From Ignavibacteria bacterium (GTDB lineage: Bacteria; Bacteroidota; Ignavibacteria; Tepidaquicellales; OLB5): 37,398 bases of DNA. The position numbers and the translations under genes were made by a program. The stretch is taken from positions 1 through 37,398 of the forward strand of contig JAIOIK010000199.1 of assembly GCA_019912545.1 (NCBI GenBank), in the 5' to 3' direction. The notes beneath the pieces were generated by a model. That model saw nothing but the letters and a program-made list of their open reading frames with translations, was not told the origin of the DNA and did not search any database. This document shows, in pieces, positions 9,032 to 17,129 of this stretch. Each line of letters starts with the position of its first letter. Position 1 is the first letter of the stretch.

Positions 9032-10321
9032 ATGAAACAATTTCTGCTGATAATACTTGTATTAATTCCGGTGAATATTATTTCTCAAACTTGGCAAACA
9101 CTGGCATCCCTGCCTGAGGCGATGGTAAGATATGAAGATGTATGGTTCATCAACGAAAATACAGGCTGGGTAGTAGAGGCCGGAGATGATAAGATCCATA
9201 AAACAACTGACGGCGGGCTGAGTTTCACTTTCCAGTTTCAGGATACAGGTGCGGGTTATATGAGGAGTGTTGCTTTCAATGATGCAAATCTTGGCTGGGT
9301 AGGCACACTTGGAGGCAGATTATACAGAACTGCAAATGGAGGTACAAACTGGGTAAGAGTTGATACGCAGGTAGTGCCTGCTCCATCGGGAGTTTGTGAT
9401 ATTTCTGTTGTTGGTTCACTGACTATGTATGGTTCCGGCAGATACATCGGGCCAACAAATATCATTAAAACCACAGACGGCGGCGTAAGTTACGAAAATA
9501 TTGATATGGGAGCTTACAGCAGTTTCCAGGTTGGAATTTGGTTTTTGAATGCAAATACCGGTTTTGTTGGGGCAAGGAGCAATATAATTTCAGAAGGAAG
9601 TGTTGTACTTAGAACAACCGATGGCGGCAATTCATGGGCAAAAGTATATAAATCCAATATTCAGAATGAGCATGTGTGGAATTTATATTTTCTTAATTCG
9701 CTTACCGGCTTCGGAACTATCGAGAGGTTTGTTACAGGGAACGGAGCCATTGTTAAAACTACAAATGGAGGACTGAACTGGGTAAGAATAGAAATTCCAA
9801 TTACAGGAACTGATCTTGATCCGGTTGGATTCATTAACGCAAACACCGGCTGGGTAGCCAATCACCAGCAATTTATTAACAGTCTGAAGCAGACAACGAA
9901 CGGGGGATTAAACTGGACAAATCTGAATTTTGGCTCAAGCATACACGGAATTTTTGTTGTAAACGATAGCATCGCTTATGCTTCGGGCGGCAGAGTTTAT
10001 AAATATACTTCGGCTATGGTAGGTATTGGGAACAGCAATCAGAATAATTTGGCTGTCAGGAATATTCTTAACCAGAATTACCCTAATCCCTTCAATCCTT
10101 CAACTTTGATCTCATACAGTTTAATTGCAAATACAAATGTACTTGTTGAGATATATAATGCAGCAGGAGAGTTTATTGAAGCAATTGTACCTTTGACCCG
10201 CCAGGGGCCCGGAGAATTTTCTGTAACATGGAATGCGGGGAGCTATCCAAGCGGCGTTTATTTTTATTCGCTGAGAACTGATTTAGGGAATTATTACGGT
10301 AAGGCAATACTCGTAAAATAA
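9032..10321 (+). CDS. Secreted Ycf48/BNR-like repeat protein with T9SS sorting domain
   Basis: This 429-residue protein has a signal peptide (MKQFLLIILVLIPVNIISQ). Six TT(D/N)GG-x-x-(W/F/Y) Asp-box-like repeats, such as TTDGGLSF, TANGGTNWVRV and TTNGGLNWV, alternate with NxNTGWV segments. The pattern matches the Ycf48/HCF136-like seven-bladed propeller fold common in secreted FCB proteins. The C-terminal type A sorting domain (LNQNYPNPFNPSTLISYSL to YGKAILVK) marks it for T9SS export. It starts 7 bp after the 14-repeat gene, so the two are probably co-transcribed. It converges with the permease gene with a single base between the stop codons, leaving no room for a separate terminator. Function unknown; a binding or adhesion role is possible but not shown. 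Confidence 0.85.
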   Translation: MKQFLLIILVLIPVNIISQTWQTLASLPEAMVRYEDVWFINENTGWVVEAGDDKIHKTTDGGLSFTFQFQDTGAGYMRSVAFNDANLGWVGTLGGRLYRTANGGTNWVRVDTQVVPAPSGVCDISVVGSLTMYGSGRYIGPTNIIKTTDGGVSYENIDMGAYSSFQVGIWFLNANTGFVGARSNIISEGSVVLRTTDGGNSWAKVYKSNIQNEHVWNLYFLNSLTGFGTIERFVTGNGAIVKTTNGGLNWVRIEIPITGTDLDPVGFINANTGWVANHQQFINSLKQTTNGGLNWTNLNFGSSIHGIFVVNDSIAYASGGRVYKYTSAMVGIGNSNQNNLAVRNILNQNYPNPFNPSTLISYSLIANTNVLVEIYNAAGEFIEAIVPLTRQGPGEFSVTWNAGSYPSGVYFYSLRTDLGNYYGKAILVK

Positions 10322-10322
10322 G

Positions 10323-11198
10323 TTAGTCTTTCTTTTCAAACGGAATACCATCTGCGGCAGGAGGATTTGCTTTACCAATGAATCCTGCAAGTACGATGAT
10401 AGTTAATACATACGGCAGCATTTGTATGAATTGTGTCGGGATGCCAGAGTTCTGGAATTGAAGTGTAAAGCTCTCTGCAAAACCAAATAGCAGGCATGCT
10501 GCGGCAGCACCAAGGGGATTCCATTTTCCTATAATCATAGCCGCTAGAGCAATATAACCGCGGCCTGCTGACATTCCATCAGTAAAACTATGCTGTTCAA
10601 ATGCCAGCCATGCGCCGCCAAGTCCCGCCAAAGCTCCGCTTATTAACACTCCTGCATATCGTATCCGGTTTACATTAATTCCTAATGAATCGGCAGCTTC
10701 AGGATTCTCTCCGGCAGCACGCAGCCTTAAGCCGAATTTTGTTCTGTAAATAGTGATGTAAGAAATTGCCAGAATTATTATGCACAACAAAAGAAAAGGA
10801 TTAAATGGCAGGTTCAATGTTTCCAGGCCTTCTATCCTGGCCGAGTTGCTTGAGCTGTTAAAAAGAATTTTACAGAAGAACTTTGTAATACCAAGCGCAA
10901 AAATGTTCAGTGCAATCCCTGAAACTATCTGGTTAGCCTTAAAAGTTATTGTAATTATACTGTGAATGTATGCGATCAATACACCTGCAGATACTCCGCA
11001 AACTATCCCAAGCAGTACATTGCCTGTGTAGAAAGTGCCAACTGCAGTACAAAATGCCCCCGCCAGCAATATACCCTCAAGCGCTATATTTATTACGCCG
11101 CCTTTTTCGGAAAATACTGCTCCAACAGATGGCAGCAAATAAGGGATCGTTATCCTCAGAGTCTGAAGCAGGAATGCAATGTCTAAGATCTCATCCAT
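10323..11198 (-). CDS. BMP-type nucleoside ABC importer permease (NupQ/YufQ-like)
   Basis: This 291-residue inner-membrane permease has about eight to nine hydrophobic segments and the family signature FSEKGGVINIALEGIL at residues 29-44. It matches the second permease of purine nucleoside/BMP-family importers. I chose ATG at 11198: AGGA lies 7 bases upstream, the first residues (MDEILDIAFLLQTLR) match the family's normal N-terminus, and the start overlaps the upstream permease stop by 8 bp (ATGGATGA). The frame stays open further upstream to a TTG at 11240. It pairs with the permease encoded at 11191-12213 and the ATPase at 12310. The substrate is inferred as nucleosides from the neighbouring BMP lipoprotein and 5'-nucleotidase. 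Confidence 0.88.
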   Translation of the reverse strand: MDEILDIAFLLQTLRITIPYLLPSVGAVFSEKGGVINIALEGILLAGAFCTAVGTFYTGNVLLGIVCGVSAGVLIAYIHSIITITFKANQIVSGIALNIFALGITKFFCKILFNSSSNSARIEGLETLNLPFNPFLLLCIIILAISYITIYRTKFGLRLRAAGENPEAADSLGINVNRIRYAGVLISGALAGLGGAWLAFEQHSFTDGMSAGRGYIALAAMIIGKWNPLGAAAACLLFGFAESFTLQFQNSGIPTQFIQMLPYVLTIIVLAGFIGKANPPAADGIPFEKKD

Positions 11199-12213
11199 TG
11201 GCAGTTCCTGCATTGAATTTTTTATACCTGCTTTGAGCAATAAAATGATTAATTGATATCATAATCAGTATTACAATTGCCTGCAGTATTGTTATGATCT
11301 CCTTTGGCACAAGGGTATTTATTGTTAATCCGCCGTATTCAAGTATTCCAAAAAAAATCGCGGCTATGATAATTCCCCAGGGATTATTTCTTGCTATCAG
11401 GGCTACTGCTATTCCAATGTAACCAGCATTTTCAGAAAAACCTAATTCTAAATAATGCTTGTAACCGTTGACGAAATTTAAACCGCCAAGACCGGCGAAT
11501 CCTCCTGCAAGCGCCATTGAGAGCATGATAAGTTTTTTTACATTCATTTTGGAATACTCAGCAGCGCCTTTGTTTAAGCCAAGTGTATTGATCTGATAAC
11601 CAAGCGGGGTTTTCCATAACAAATAGTACATTAATAAACATGCCGCAAGCGCAATTAAAAAACTTAAGTTAAACGGCGAGCCTTTGAAAATGCCTGTAAG
11701 CACATCAAACCTCTGAAGCCATGCATTAGGAGATATTTCAGGAGTATGAATTGTAGCAGGCACGGGATAAATATTATTTACTAGATAACTTACAAGTGCA
11801 AGCGCGATGAAGTTAAGCATTATGGTGTTTATAACTTCATGTGAACCAAACTTTGCCTTAAGTACACCTGCAATTGATGCCCACAAAGCACCGCCGATAA
11901 ATCCAGCAAGAATGCTTAAGGGTATGAGAATATACCAGGGCATTGTAACGAAAGTAAATCCAACCCAAGCCGAAGCAAATGCCCCGATATTCAACTGTCC
12001 TTCAGCGCCGATATTGAACAGCCCGGCTTTGAATGCAATTGCTACCGATAGTCCTGTAAGTATCAGGGGAGTGGCTTTGAACAGTACCTGGCCTATTCCA
12101 TATGTATTGCCCAGCGTTTGAGAAAAAAGCTGTAAATACACTTCAAGCGGATTCTGCCCGATAGCAGCAATAAAAATAGCTCCTATCAGCAATGATGTAA
12201 TGACCGATATCAC
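11191..12213 (-). CDS. BMP-type nucleoside ABC importer permease (NupP/YufP-like)
   Basis: The protein has 340 residues from the GTG at 12213 and carries the family signature FKAGLFNIGAEGQLNIG near 61-77, with about nine membrane segments. It is the first permease of a BMP-type nucleoside importer. The N-terminus is uncertain. The frame is open back to the ATPase stop at 12310-12312, yet that stretch holds no ATG, GTG or TTG, and starting at 12213 puts the first residue inside the membrane helix. A CTG at 12255 would give EKIKRSIVIIAGPV ahead of it, a normal charged leader, with AAGGA (12265-12269) 9 bases upstream. It lies between the ATPase and the second permease in one operon. Confidence 0.87.
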   Translation of the reverse strand: MISVITSLLIGAIFIAAIGQNPLEVYLQLFSQTLGNTYGIGQVLFKATPLILTGLSVAIAFKAGLFNIGAEGQLNIGAFASAWVGFTFVTMPWYILIPLSILAGFIGGALWASIAGVLKAKFGSHEVINTIMLNFIALALVSYLVNNIYPVPATIHTPEISPNAWLQRFDVLTGIFKGSPFNLSFLIALAACLLMYYLLWKTPLGYQINTLGLNKGAAEYSKMNVKKLIMLSMALAGGFAGLGGLNFVNGYKHYLELGFSENAGYIGIAVALIARNNPWGIIIAAIFFGILEYGGLTINTLVPKEIITILQAIVILIMISINHFIAQSRYKKFNAGTANG

Positions 12214-12264
12214 CGGCCCTGCAATTATTACTATACTTCGTTTGATCTTTTCCAGAATATCTGT

Positions 12265-12269
12265 TCCTT
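12265..12269 (-). promoter_or_regulatory. Shine-Dalgarno-like AAGGA supporting a non-ATG permease start
   Basis: Read on the minus strand, AAGGA is followed by a 6-base spacer to an ATT codon and a 9-base spacer to a CTG codon (12255). Both are in frame with the permease and upstream of the first canonical start (GTG, 12213). It is the only ribosome-binding-like site I see between the ATPase stop and that GTG. Confidence 0.35.
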
Positions 12270-12309
12270 TTTGGGATTTGACCTTATTGTATTTTTGCTT
12301 TTTTATTTT

Positions 12310-13821
12310 TTACTTTTTACTGTCCTTTGCCATCATTCCCGTCATATACATCCCAATCTCATTCTCATCTGTTTGTACTGCCTTAAACATTCCCGTAATT
12401 GTCCCGTTATACATTACTGCAATTCGGTCTGAAAGCATTAACAATTCGCTCAGGTCTGTTGAAACTAAAACCACAGCTTTCCCTTTTCTTCGTTCCGAAA
12501 GTAATGCTTCATGCACAAATTTCGCAGCCTTAATATCAAGTCCACGGGTTGGGTGACTGGCTATAATCAGATCCGTATCTTTGGTCAGCTCTCTTGCTGC
12601 AACCGCTTTCTGCTGATTGCCGCCTGAGAGTCCGCCCATTAACTGCCCATGATCAGCCGGGCGAATATCAAATTCTTTTATCAGATTATCTGTGTAATTA
12701 ATAAGTTCTTTTTGTTTTAAGTGGTAAGGAGTTGAAAATCCGGATTCACTTTCCCTTCCAAGCAGAATGTTCATATATAGCGGATATTCTTTTACGATGC
12801 CATGTTTATGCCTATCAGCAGGTATATGCGCAATTACATCATTTTGCTGTAATCTCTTGCCATTTAATAATACAGTGCCGGAATCAATTTCTCTTATTCC
12901 GCTCAGAGCTTCAATCAGTTCTGTCTGGCCATTGCCTTCAACTCCGGCAATGCCAAGTATCTCTCCGCTTTGGACCAGAAACGATATATCTTCTATCGCT
13001 AAGAACTTTCTATCATTTTTTATTGAAACATTCTTTACTTCCAGGATTGTATCTTCAAAAGGAGTTTTTACTTTTACTGATAGATCGGCAATTTCTTCTC
13101 CAACAATAAGCCTGCCAAGTTCACTTTTGCCGGTATCCGCAGTATGAAGGTCGCCTGTTACTTTACCGCGCCTGAGTACAGTTATCCTGTCACTTATAGA
13201 AAGTACTTCGCTCATTTTATGCGATATCAGTATTATTGTTTTGCCTTCAGATCTTAATTCTTTAAGCGTTTTGAATAGACCTTCGGTTTCCCGGGGAGTG
13301 AGTACTGCCGTGGGCTCATCAAGAATAAGTATTTCGGCATTGCGGTAAAGTATCTTCAGTATTTCAATTTTCTGCTGAATACCAACAGGAAGCGACCCGA
13401 CCTTTGCATCAAGATCGATATCTATCCGGAAAACAAAAGCCAACTCTTTAATCCTTTTCCTGCAGGTATTGTAATCGATTATTCCGGCAAATCCTGCTGG
13501 TTCATCTCCGAGAATTATATTCTCCAGTACACTTAGTGTTTCTACAAGCATGAAATGTTGGTGAACCATACCGATACCGCCTGAAATTGCTTCGGAAGGG
13601 GAGTGAAATGTTTTTTCTGCTGAATTAATTTTTATGTAACCGCTATCCGGTCTGTACATTCCGTATAGAATATTCATTAAGGTCGATTTGCCAGCGCCGT
13701 TTTCACCTACCAGGGCATGGATATCACCGCGCTTAACTCTGAGGTTTACATTATCATTTGCCTTAAAGCCCTCACCAAATATTTTGGTGATACCAGTCAT
13801 CTCTACGGCATAATTATCCAA
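12310..13821 (-). CDS. Nucleoside/sugar-type ABC importer ATPase with two fused ABC domains
   Basis: The 503-residue protein has two ABC domains in tandem. The first has Walker A GENGAGKST (39-47), the Q-loop region VHQHFMLV and Walker B ILILDEPTAVL. Its signature reads LPVGIQQK, the variant usual in BMP-type importers. The second has a degenerate Walker A (GVEGNGQTEL), a full LSGGNQQK signature, and ASHPTRGLD in place of DEPTRGLD. This asymmetry is normal for the NupO/YufO/RbsA-like group, where one composite site hydrolyses ATP. The start is TTG at 13821, supported by AAGGA 8 bases upstream (13830-13834) and by family length; ATG at 13800 would cut into the first beta-strand. It energises the two permeases encoded downstream. 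Confidence 0.93.
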   Translation of the reverse strand: MDNYAVEMTGITKIFGEGFKANDNVNLRVKRGDIHALVGENGAGKSTLMNILYGMYRPDSGYIKINSAEKTFHSPSEAISGGIGMVHQHFMLVETLSVLENIILGDEPAGFAGIIDYNTCRKRIKELAFVFRIDIDLDAKVGSLPVGIQQKIEILKILYRNAEILILDEPTAVLTPRETEGLFKTLKELRSEGKTIILISHKMSEVLSISDRITVLRRGKVTGDLHTADTGKSELGRLIVGEEIADLSVKVKTPFEDTILEVKNVSIKNDRKFLAIEDISFLVQSGEILGIAGVEGNGQTELIEALSGIREIDSGTVLLNGKRLQQNDVIAHIPADRHKHGIVKEYPLYMNILLGRESESGFSTPYHLKQKELINYTDNLIKEFDIRPADHGQLMGGLSGGNQQKAVAARELTKDTDLIIASHPTRGLDIKAAKFVHEALLSERRKGKAVVLVSTDLSELLMLSDRIAVMYNGTITGMFKAVQTDENEIGMYMTGMMAKDSKK

Positions 13822-13966
13822 GTAGTGTTTCCTTATTTCGCCTTTCCTCTATTCGTGCCACGAATACAATAGTCCTGTAATCATTTTTTGAAATCTAAAA
13901 ACTTATTCAGTTAATGAAGTTTCGTAAAAAAAAGAATTAAGGGAAATCAGAAACTCTTATTGTTTT

Positions 13967-14002
13967 AACCTTACCCTCCGTCTCCCTCTCCTAAGAGGAG
14001 AG
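13967..14002 (+). repeat. AACCTCACC-family palindromic repeat, copy 1
   Basis: A leader AACCTTACCC runs into a hairpin with a 7-bp stem (CTCTCCT/AGGAGAG) and a 3-base loop. It is the more diverged of three copies in this window and faces copy 2 head to head, in the 258-bp spacer between the ATPase gene and the substrate-binding lipoprotein gene of the same operon. Confidence 0.75.
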
Positions 14003-14031
14003 AGAGTGGATGCTATTTTGAAATTTACGTT

Positions 14032-14068
14032 CCCCTCTCCTTTTAGGAGAGGGGTTAGGGGTGAGGTT
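14032..14068 (-). repeat. AACCTCACC-family palindromic repeat, copy 2 (inverted)
   Basis: On the minus strand the unit reads AACCTCACCCCTAACCCC and then a perfect 10-bp hairpin (arms 14032-14041 and 14045-14054, 3-base loop). With copy 1 it forms a large inverted arrangement about 100 bp long just after the substrate-binding gene. It could act as a processing or attenuation hairpin that separates expression of the binding protein from the ATPase and permeases. Confidence 0.8.
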
Positions 14069-14079
14069 ATCAGTAAAGC

Positions 14080-15093
14080 TCATTTCACAGGAATTGTAAT
14101 CTTCCCTTCGATAATTTCTTTCCTGATCGCTTCTACTTTCGTTCTGACTTCATCCGGGATCATGTTTTTATTCTTATCTGAATAGACATAATCAACCCCT
14201 TTTGATTTCAAACCGAATGTCTCGACTCTTCCGCCCTTAAATGTCCCGTCCTTAACTTCCTTTATGATGTCATATACCGAAACGTCAACAACTTTTATCA
14301 TGCTTGTTATGACTATTCCCGGTGCTTCGTCATTTTGATCGGAATCTACACCAATTGCAAACTTCTTCATCTCTCTTGCTGCTTCAAAAACCCCCAGCCC
14401 CGTTACGCCGGATGCATGGTAAATAATATCAACGCCGTCGGAATACTGTCCCATAGCAAGCTCTTTTCCTTTACCCGGATTTTTGAATGCATCACCCGTA
14501 ACTCCCGCATATCCAATCAATATTTGGCAATTCGGATTGGCATGCTTAACCCCAGCTTCGTATGATACCTGGAATTTTTTGATCAGAGGTGATTCCATTC
14601 CTCCAACGAATCCTACCTTATTTGATTTCGTAAGATAACCTGCAATTGCTCCTACTAAAAAAGAGCCTTCTTCTTCCTTGAATTCTATTGCAACAAGATT
14701 TGGGGGTAATGTCTTAGACGTGTCAACAGTGTAATCAACGCATGCGAATTTTTTATCGGGGTATTCTACTGCCATCTTTGTTATCTCATCGGTGAATATG
14801 AATCCAATGCCAAAAATAACGCTGATATCAGATCTGTTAGCGAATTGCCTTAATGCCGCTTCACGGTCAGCCCCGGGGCCGGGTTCTATATATTCGAATT
14901 CAATGCCAAGCTCCTGTCTTGCCTTTTCAAGTCCGCGGTAAGCTGCATCATTAAAGGATTTATCACCCCTTCCGCCCACATCAAAAACCAGACCAACTTT
15001 AAGTTTTCCTGTAACAGTTGAACCTTCTTTTTTGCCGCAAGAGCTGACAAAAAAAACCAATAATATTAAAACGAAAATTATTATTTTATTCAC
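14080..15093 (-). CDS. BMP-family substrate-binding lipoprotein (nucleoside importer)
   Basis: This 337-residue protein has a lipoprotein signal peptide with the lipobox VSSC (Cys19). A BMP/PnrA domain follows, with the characteristic VFDVGGRGDKSFND at 36-49 and the two-lobe periplasmic-binding fold continuing to ITIPVK at the end. The family binds purine and pyrimidine nucleosides. The start is GTG at 15093, preceded by AAGGG 7 bases upstream. It is the first gene of the importer unit; the spacer before the ATPase gene holds two inverted palindromic repeats, which may favour higher expression of the binding protein. It is divergent from the 5'-nucleotidase gene across 117 bp. Confidence 0.93.
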   Translation of the reverse strand: MNKIIIFVLILLVFFVSSCGKKEGSTVTGKLKVGLVFDVGGRGDKSFNDAAYRGLEKARQELGIEFEYIEPGPGADREAALRQFANRSDISVIFGIGFIFTDEITKMAVEYPDKKFACVDYTVDTSKTLPPNLVAIEFKEEEGSFLVGAIAGYLTKSNKVGFVGGMESPLIKKFQVSYEAGVKHANPNCQILIGYAGVTGDAFKNPGKGKELAMGQYSDGVDIIYHASGVTGLGVFEAAREMKKFAIGVDSDQNDEAPGIVITSMIKVVDVSVYDIIKEVKDGTFKGGRVETFGLKSKGVDYVYSDKNKNMIPDEVRTKVEAIRKEIIEGKITIPVK

Positions 15094-15179
15094 AATAAAC
15101 CCTTATTTTTCCTCAAAATTACCTGAATTTTATAACAGGTGCAATTACAATTGTTAACATAGTTTTAACCCTAAATCGC

Positions 15180-15187
15180 TATATTTG
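15180..15187 (+). promoter_or_regulatory. Possible Bacteroidota-type -7 element (TAnnTTTG)
   Basis: TATATTTG matches the TAnnTTTG box of Bacteroidota promoters and ends 23 bases before the 5'-nucleotidase ATG. I see no well-placed TTTG for the -33 box, so the call is weak. Confidence 0.25.
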
Positions 15188-15210
15188 TACATTCCAAACA
15201 AAAAATTCAT

Positions 15211-16755
15211 ATGTATAGAATACAGATATTACTGGCAATATTGTTTTCATTTTCTGCCATGGCGCAGGAAAGCACCAAAGATGTGACCATTCTTCACTGG
15301 AATGATTTCCACGCGCGTAACCAGCCTTACAAAGTATCAAAAAAAGATACGGCCTCAGGAGAGCTGGTTTATTATTATGTAGGGGGAGTAGGGAGTATGA
15401 GCGGTTACCTGAAAAAATACCGCACGCCTAACTCGCTTGTGCTCAATGCCGGAGATGATTTCCAAGGGACGCCTATTTCAAACTTCACACGCGGTAAATC
15501 ACAAATAGAATTGATGAACATGTATAATGTTGATGCATTTGTGCTTGGCAATCATGAATTTGACTATGGACAGTATGCGCTTGATTCTGCTCTTAAGCTT
15601 GCGAAATTTGATGTAATTTCCTCAAATGTCATGTGGAGAACAAATAACAAGCTGATGGAGAGTCCTTATACAATCAAAACCGTGAACGGAGTGAAATTCG
15701 GAATTATTGGTATTACTCTTCCTGAGCTGTTTGAAACTTCAATTCCCGTCAATGTTTCAGAGCTTGCTATGCTGAATCTTGATTCTATTATTACCGAAGG
15801 CATAAGCGAATTGAAAAAAGAGAACTGTGATGTTATTGTGATACTATCTCACTCGGGACTTGAAACCGATAAAGAACTTGCAGATAAATTCTATAAAGAT
15901 GTAGATGTTATTGTTGGCGGACATTCGCATACAACTCTCTTCAAGCCTGTTAAAGTGAACGGCGTTGCAATAGTTCAGGCCGGCTCATACGGGAGGAATC
16001 TTGGTAAGCTTGATCTTAAAATTGATACAGAAAAAGATACTGTTGTAAGTTTTTACGGTACGTTAATTGAAACGGTTTTGGATTCTGCGGTTTTTGATAA
16101 GGAAGCGGCAAGTAAAGTTGAGAACATGATAGCGCAGTATCTGCCTGAACTGAACCAGGTTATCGGAAAGCTTGAATCTGACTGGAAAGCGGGATATGGC
16201 GATGAATCAAATCTCGGGCAGTTCGAAGCAGACGCATTCCGCCAGAAAACCGGCACAGATATTGGCTTTGTTAACGGAGGTGGACTACGAAAGAGCCTTT
16301 TGAAAGGTGATATTTTAGTCGGTGATATTTGGGAGATAAATCCATTTGGCAATGATGTGCAGATATTCACTGTATCAGGAAAAACCCTGAGGCAAATGAT
16401 AAAGAATAATATAAAGATCAGGCGTGAAAAGCAGAAAGCCGGTGAAGGCGCGGAAATACTGCATACTTCAGGGTTAAATTACAGCTATGATTCACGGATA
16501 GTTGATGCAGGCAACGAAGATTTTCTTTTGAGCTTTAATCTCGGCAGGTCAGAGATCTCTGATGACGCTTCATACACAATTGCTACTAACAATTATGTTA
16601 CGGGACAGTTCAAAAAGTTCTTTGGTGAAGTTGAAGGAACAATGGATTTCAAAAACACCGGTTGGATCGACAGGGATTTGATAATTGAAGTTATAAATGA
16701 AACAAAAAATATAAACTCAGTTCTTGAAAAAAGAATTGTAGACGTTGGAAAATAA
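15211..16755 (+). CDS. Secreted 5'-nucleotidase / UDP-sugar hydrolase family enzyme
   Basis: The 514-residue protein has a signal peptide (cleavage after about residue 19, FSAMAQ). The N-terminal metallophosphatase domain contains all the dinuclear-metal motifs: ILHWNDFHARN (D32, H34), NAGDDFQGTP (D82), LGNHEFDYG (N114, H115), LSHSG (H214) and VGGHSHT (H238, H240). The C-terminal nucleotide-binding domain includes NGGGLRKSLLKGDI and NPFGND. The family strips phosphate from extracellular nucleotides so that the nucleoside can be imported, which fits the divergent BMP-type importer next door. It lacks a sorting domain, so it is probably periplasmic. The gene ends ahead of a strong hairpin at 16915-16940. 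Confidence 0.92.
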   Translation: MYRIQILLAILFSFSAMAQESTKDVTILHWNDFHARNQPYKVSKKDTASGELVYYYVGGVGSMSGYLKKYRTPNSLVLNAGDDFQGTPISNFTRGKSQIELMNMYNVDAFVLGNHEFDYGQYALDSALKLAKFDVISSNVMWRTNNKLMESPYTIKTVNGVKFGIIGITLPELFETSIPVNVSELAMLNLDSIITEGISELKKENCDVIVILSHSGLETDKELADKFYKDVDVIVGGHSHTTLFKPVKVNGVAIVQAGSYGRNLGKLDLKIDTEKDTVVSFYGTLIETVLDSAVFDKEAASKVENMIAQYLPELNQVIGKLESDWKAGYGDESNLGQFEADAFRQKTGTDIGFVNGGGLRKSLLKGDILVGDIWEINPFGNDVQIFTVSGKTLRQMIKNNIKIRREKQKAGEGAEILHTSGLNYSYDSRIVDAGNEDFLLSFNLGRSEISDDASYTIATNNYVTGQFKKFFGEVEGTMDFKNTGWIDRDLIIEVINETKNINSVLEKRIVDVGK

Positions 16756-16888
16756 ACAAAAAGGCATCCCGCTAAGCAAAAACGCGGGACTACAAAAGGC
16801 ACAGAAAGTAAAAAGGCAAAAAATGGTTTTGTCATGCTGAATGGAGTGAAGCATCCATAGATTGATATTTCCAATCCTTAAAATTAGC

Positions 16889-16912
16889 GGTGTCAGGTAT
16901 ATACCTGACACC
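16889..16912. repeat. TGTCAGGT palindrome, copy 1
   Basis: A perfect 24-base palindrome with arms GGTGTCAGGTAT and ATACCTGACACC. A close relative (arms TGTCAGGT/ACCTGACA, 4-base loop) occurs at 37286-37305, so it is a dispersed repeat and not a local accident. Confidence 0.8.
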
Positions 16913-16914
16913 AA

Positions 16915-16940
16915 AAAGGCGGAAAGCAATTTCCGCCTTT
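16915..16940. terminator. Terminator-like hairpin after the 5'-nucleotidase gene
   Basis: An 11-bp perfect stem (AAAGGCGGAAA/TTTCCGCCTTT) closes a GCAA tetraloop. A T-rich run follows on the plus strand and an A-run precedes it, so it could end transcripts from both sides. Confidence 0.6.
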
Positions 16941-17057
16941 GCTATTTTACACGTAATCCACCCTCTATGAGACTTCGACTCGATGGAGTCGAAGACAGAC
17001 AAGCGTCCGTTGGAGGGGAATATGATCCTCGATTAAGGAGAATCGAGCCTCAAATTC

Positions 17058-17085
17058 AAAACAAGGGGCAACAGCCCCTTGTTTT
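17058..17085. terminator. Bidirectional terminator-like hairpin
   Basis: A 12-bp perfect stem (AAAACAAGGGGC/GCCCCTTGTTTT) with a 4-base loop (AACA). The A-run on one side and T-run on the other suit a terminator read in both directions between the convergent 5'-nucleotidase and phospholipase-D-like genes. Confidence 0.65.
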
Positions 17086-17129
17086 GTGAATTTTGATTCT
17101 GATTTTTTTGCCTTTTTACTATTGCCTTT

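Larger units (their letters stand above)
16756..17129. other. Hairpin-rich spacer between convergent genes
   Basis: This 374-bp spacer holds no credible gene. It contains a run of unrelated hairpins: TCCCGC/GCGGGA (16767-16789), ATGCT/AGCAT (16834-16854), the perfect TGTCAGG palindrome (16889-16912), a terminator-like hairpin (16915-16940), CTTCGACT/AGTCGAAG with a 6-base loop (16973-16994), CTCGATT/AATCGAG (17028-17047), and a second terminator-like hairpin (17058-17085). Confidence 0.8.

Noticed and set aside
16756-17129. CRISPR array
   Set aside because: The inverted repeats differ from one another in sequence and spacing; there is no direct repeat with uniform spacers and no cas gene.
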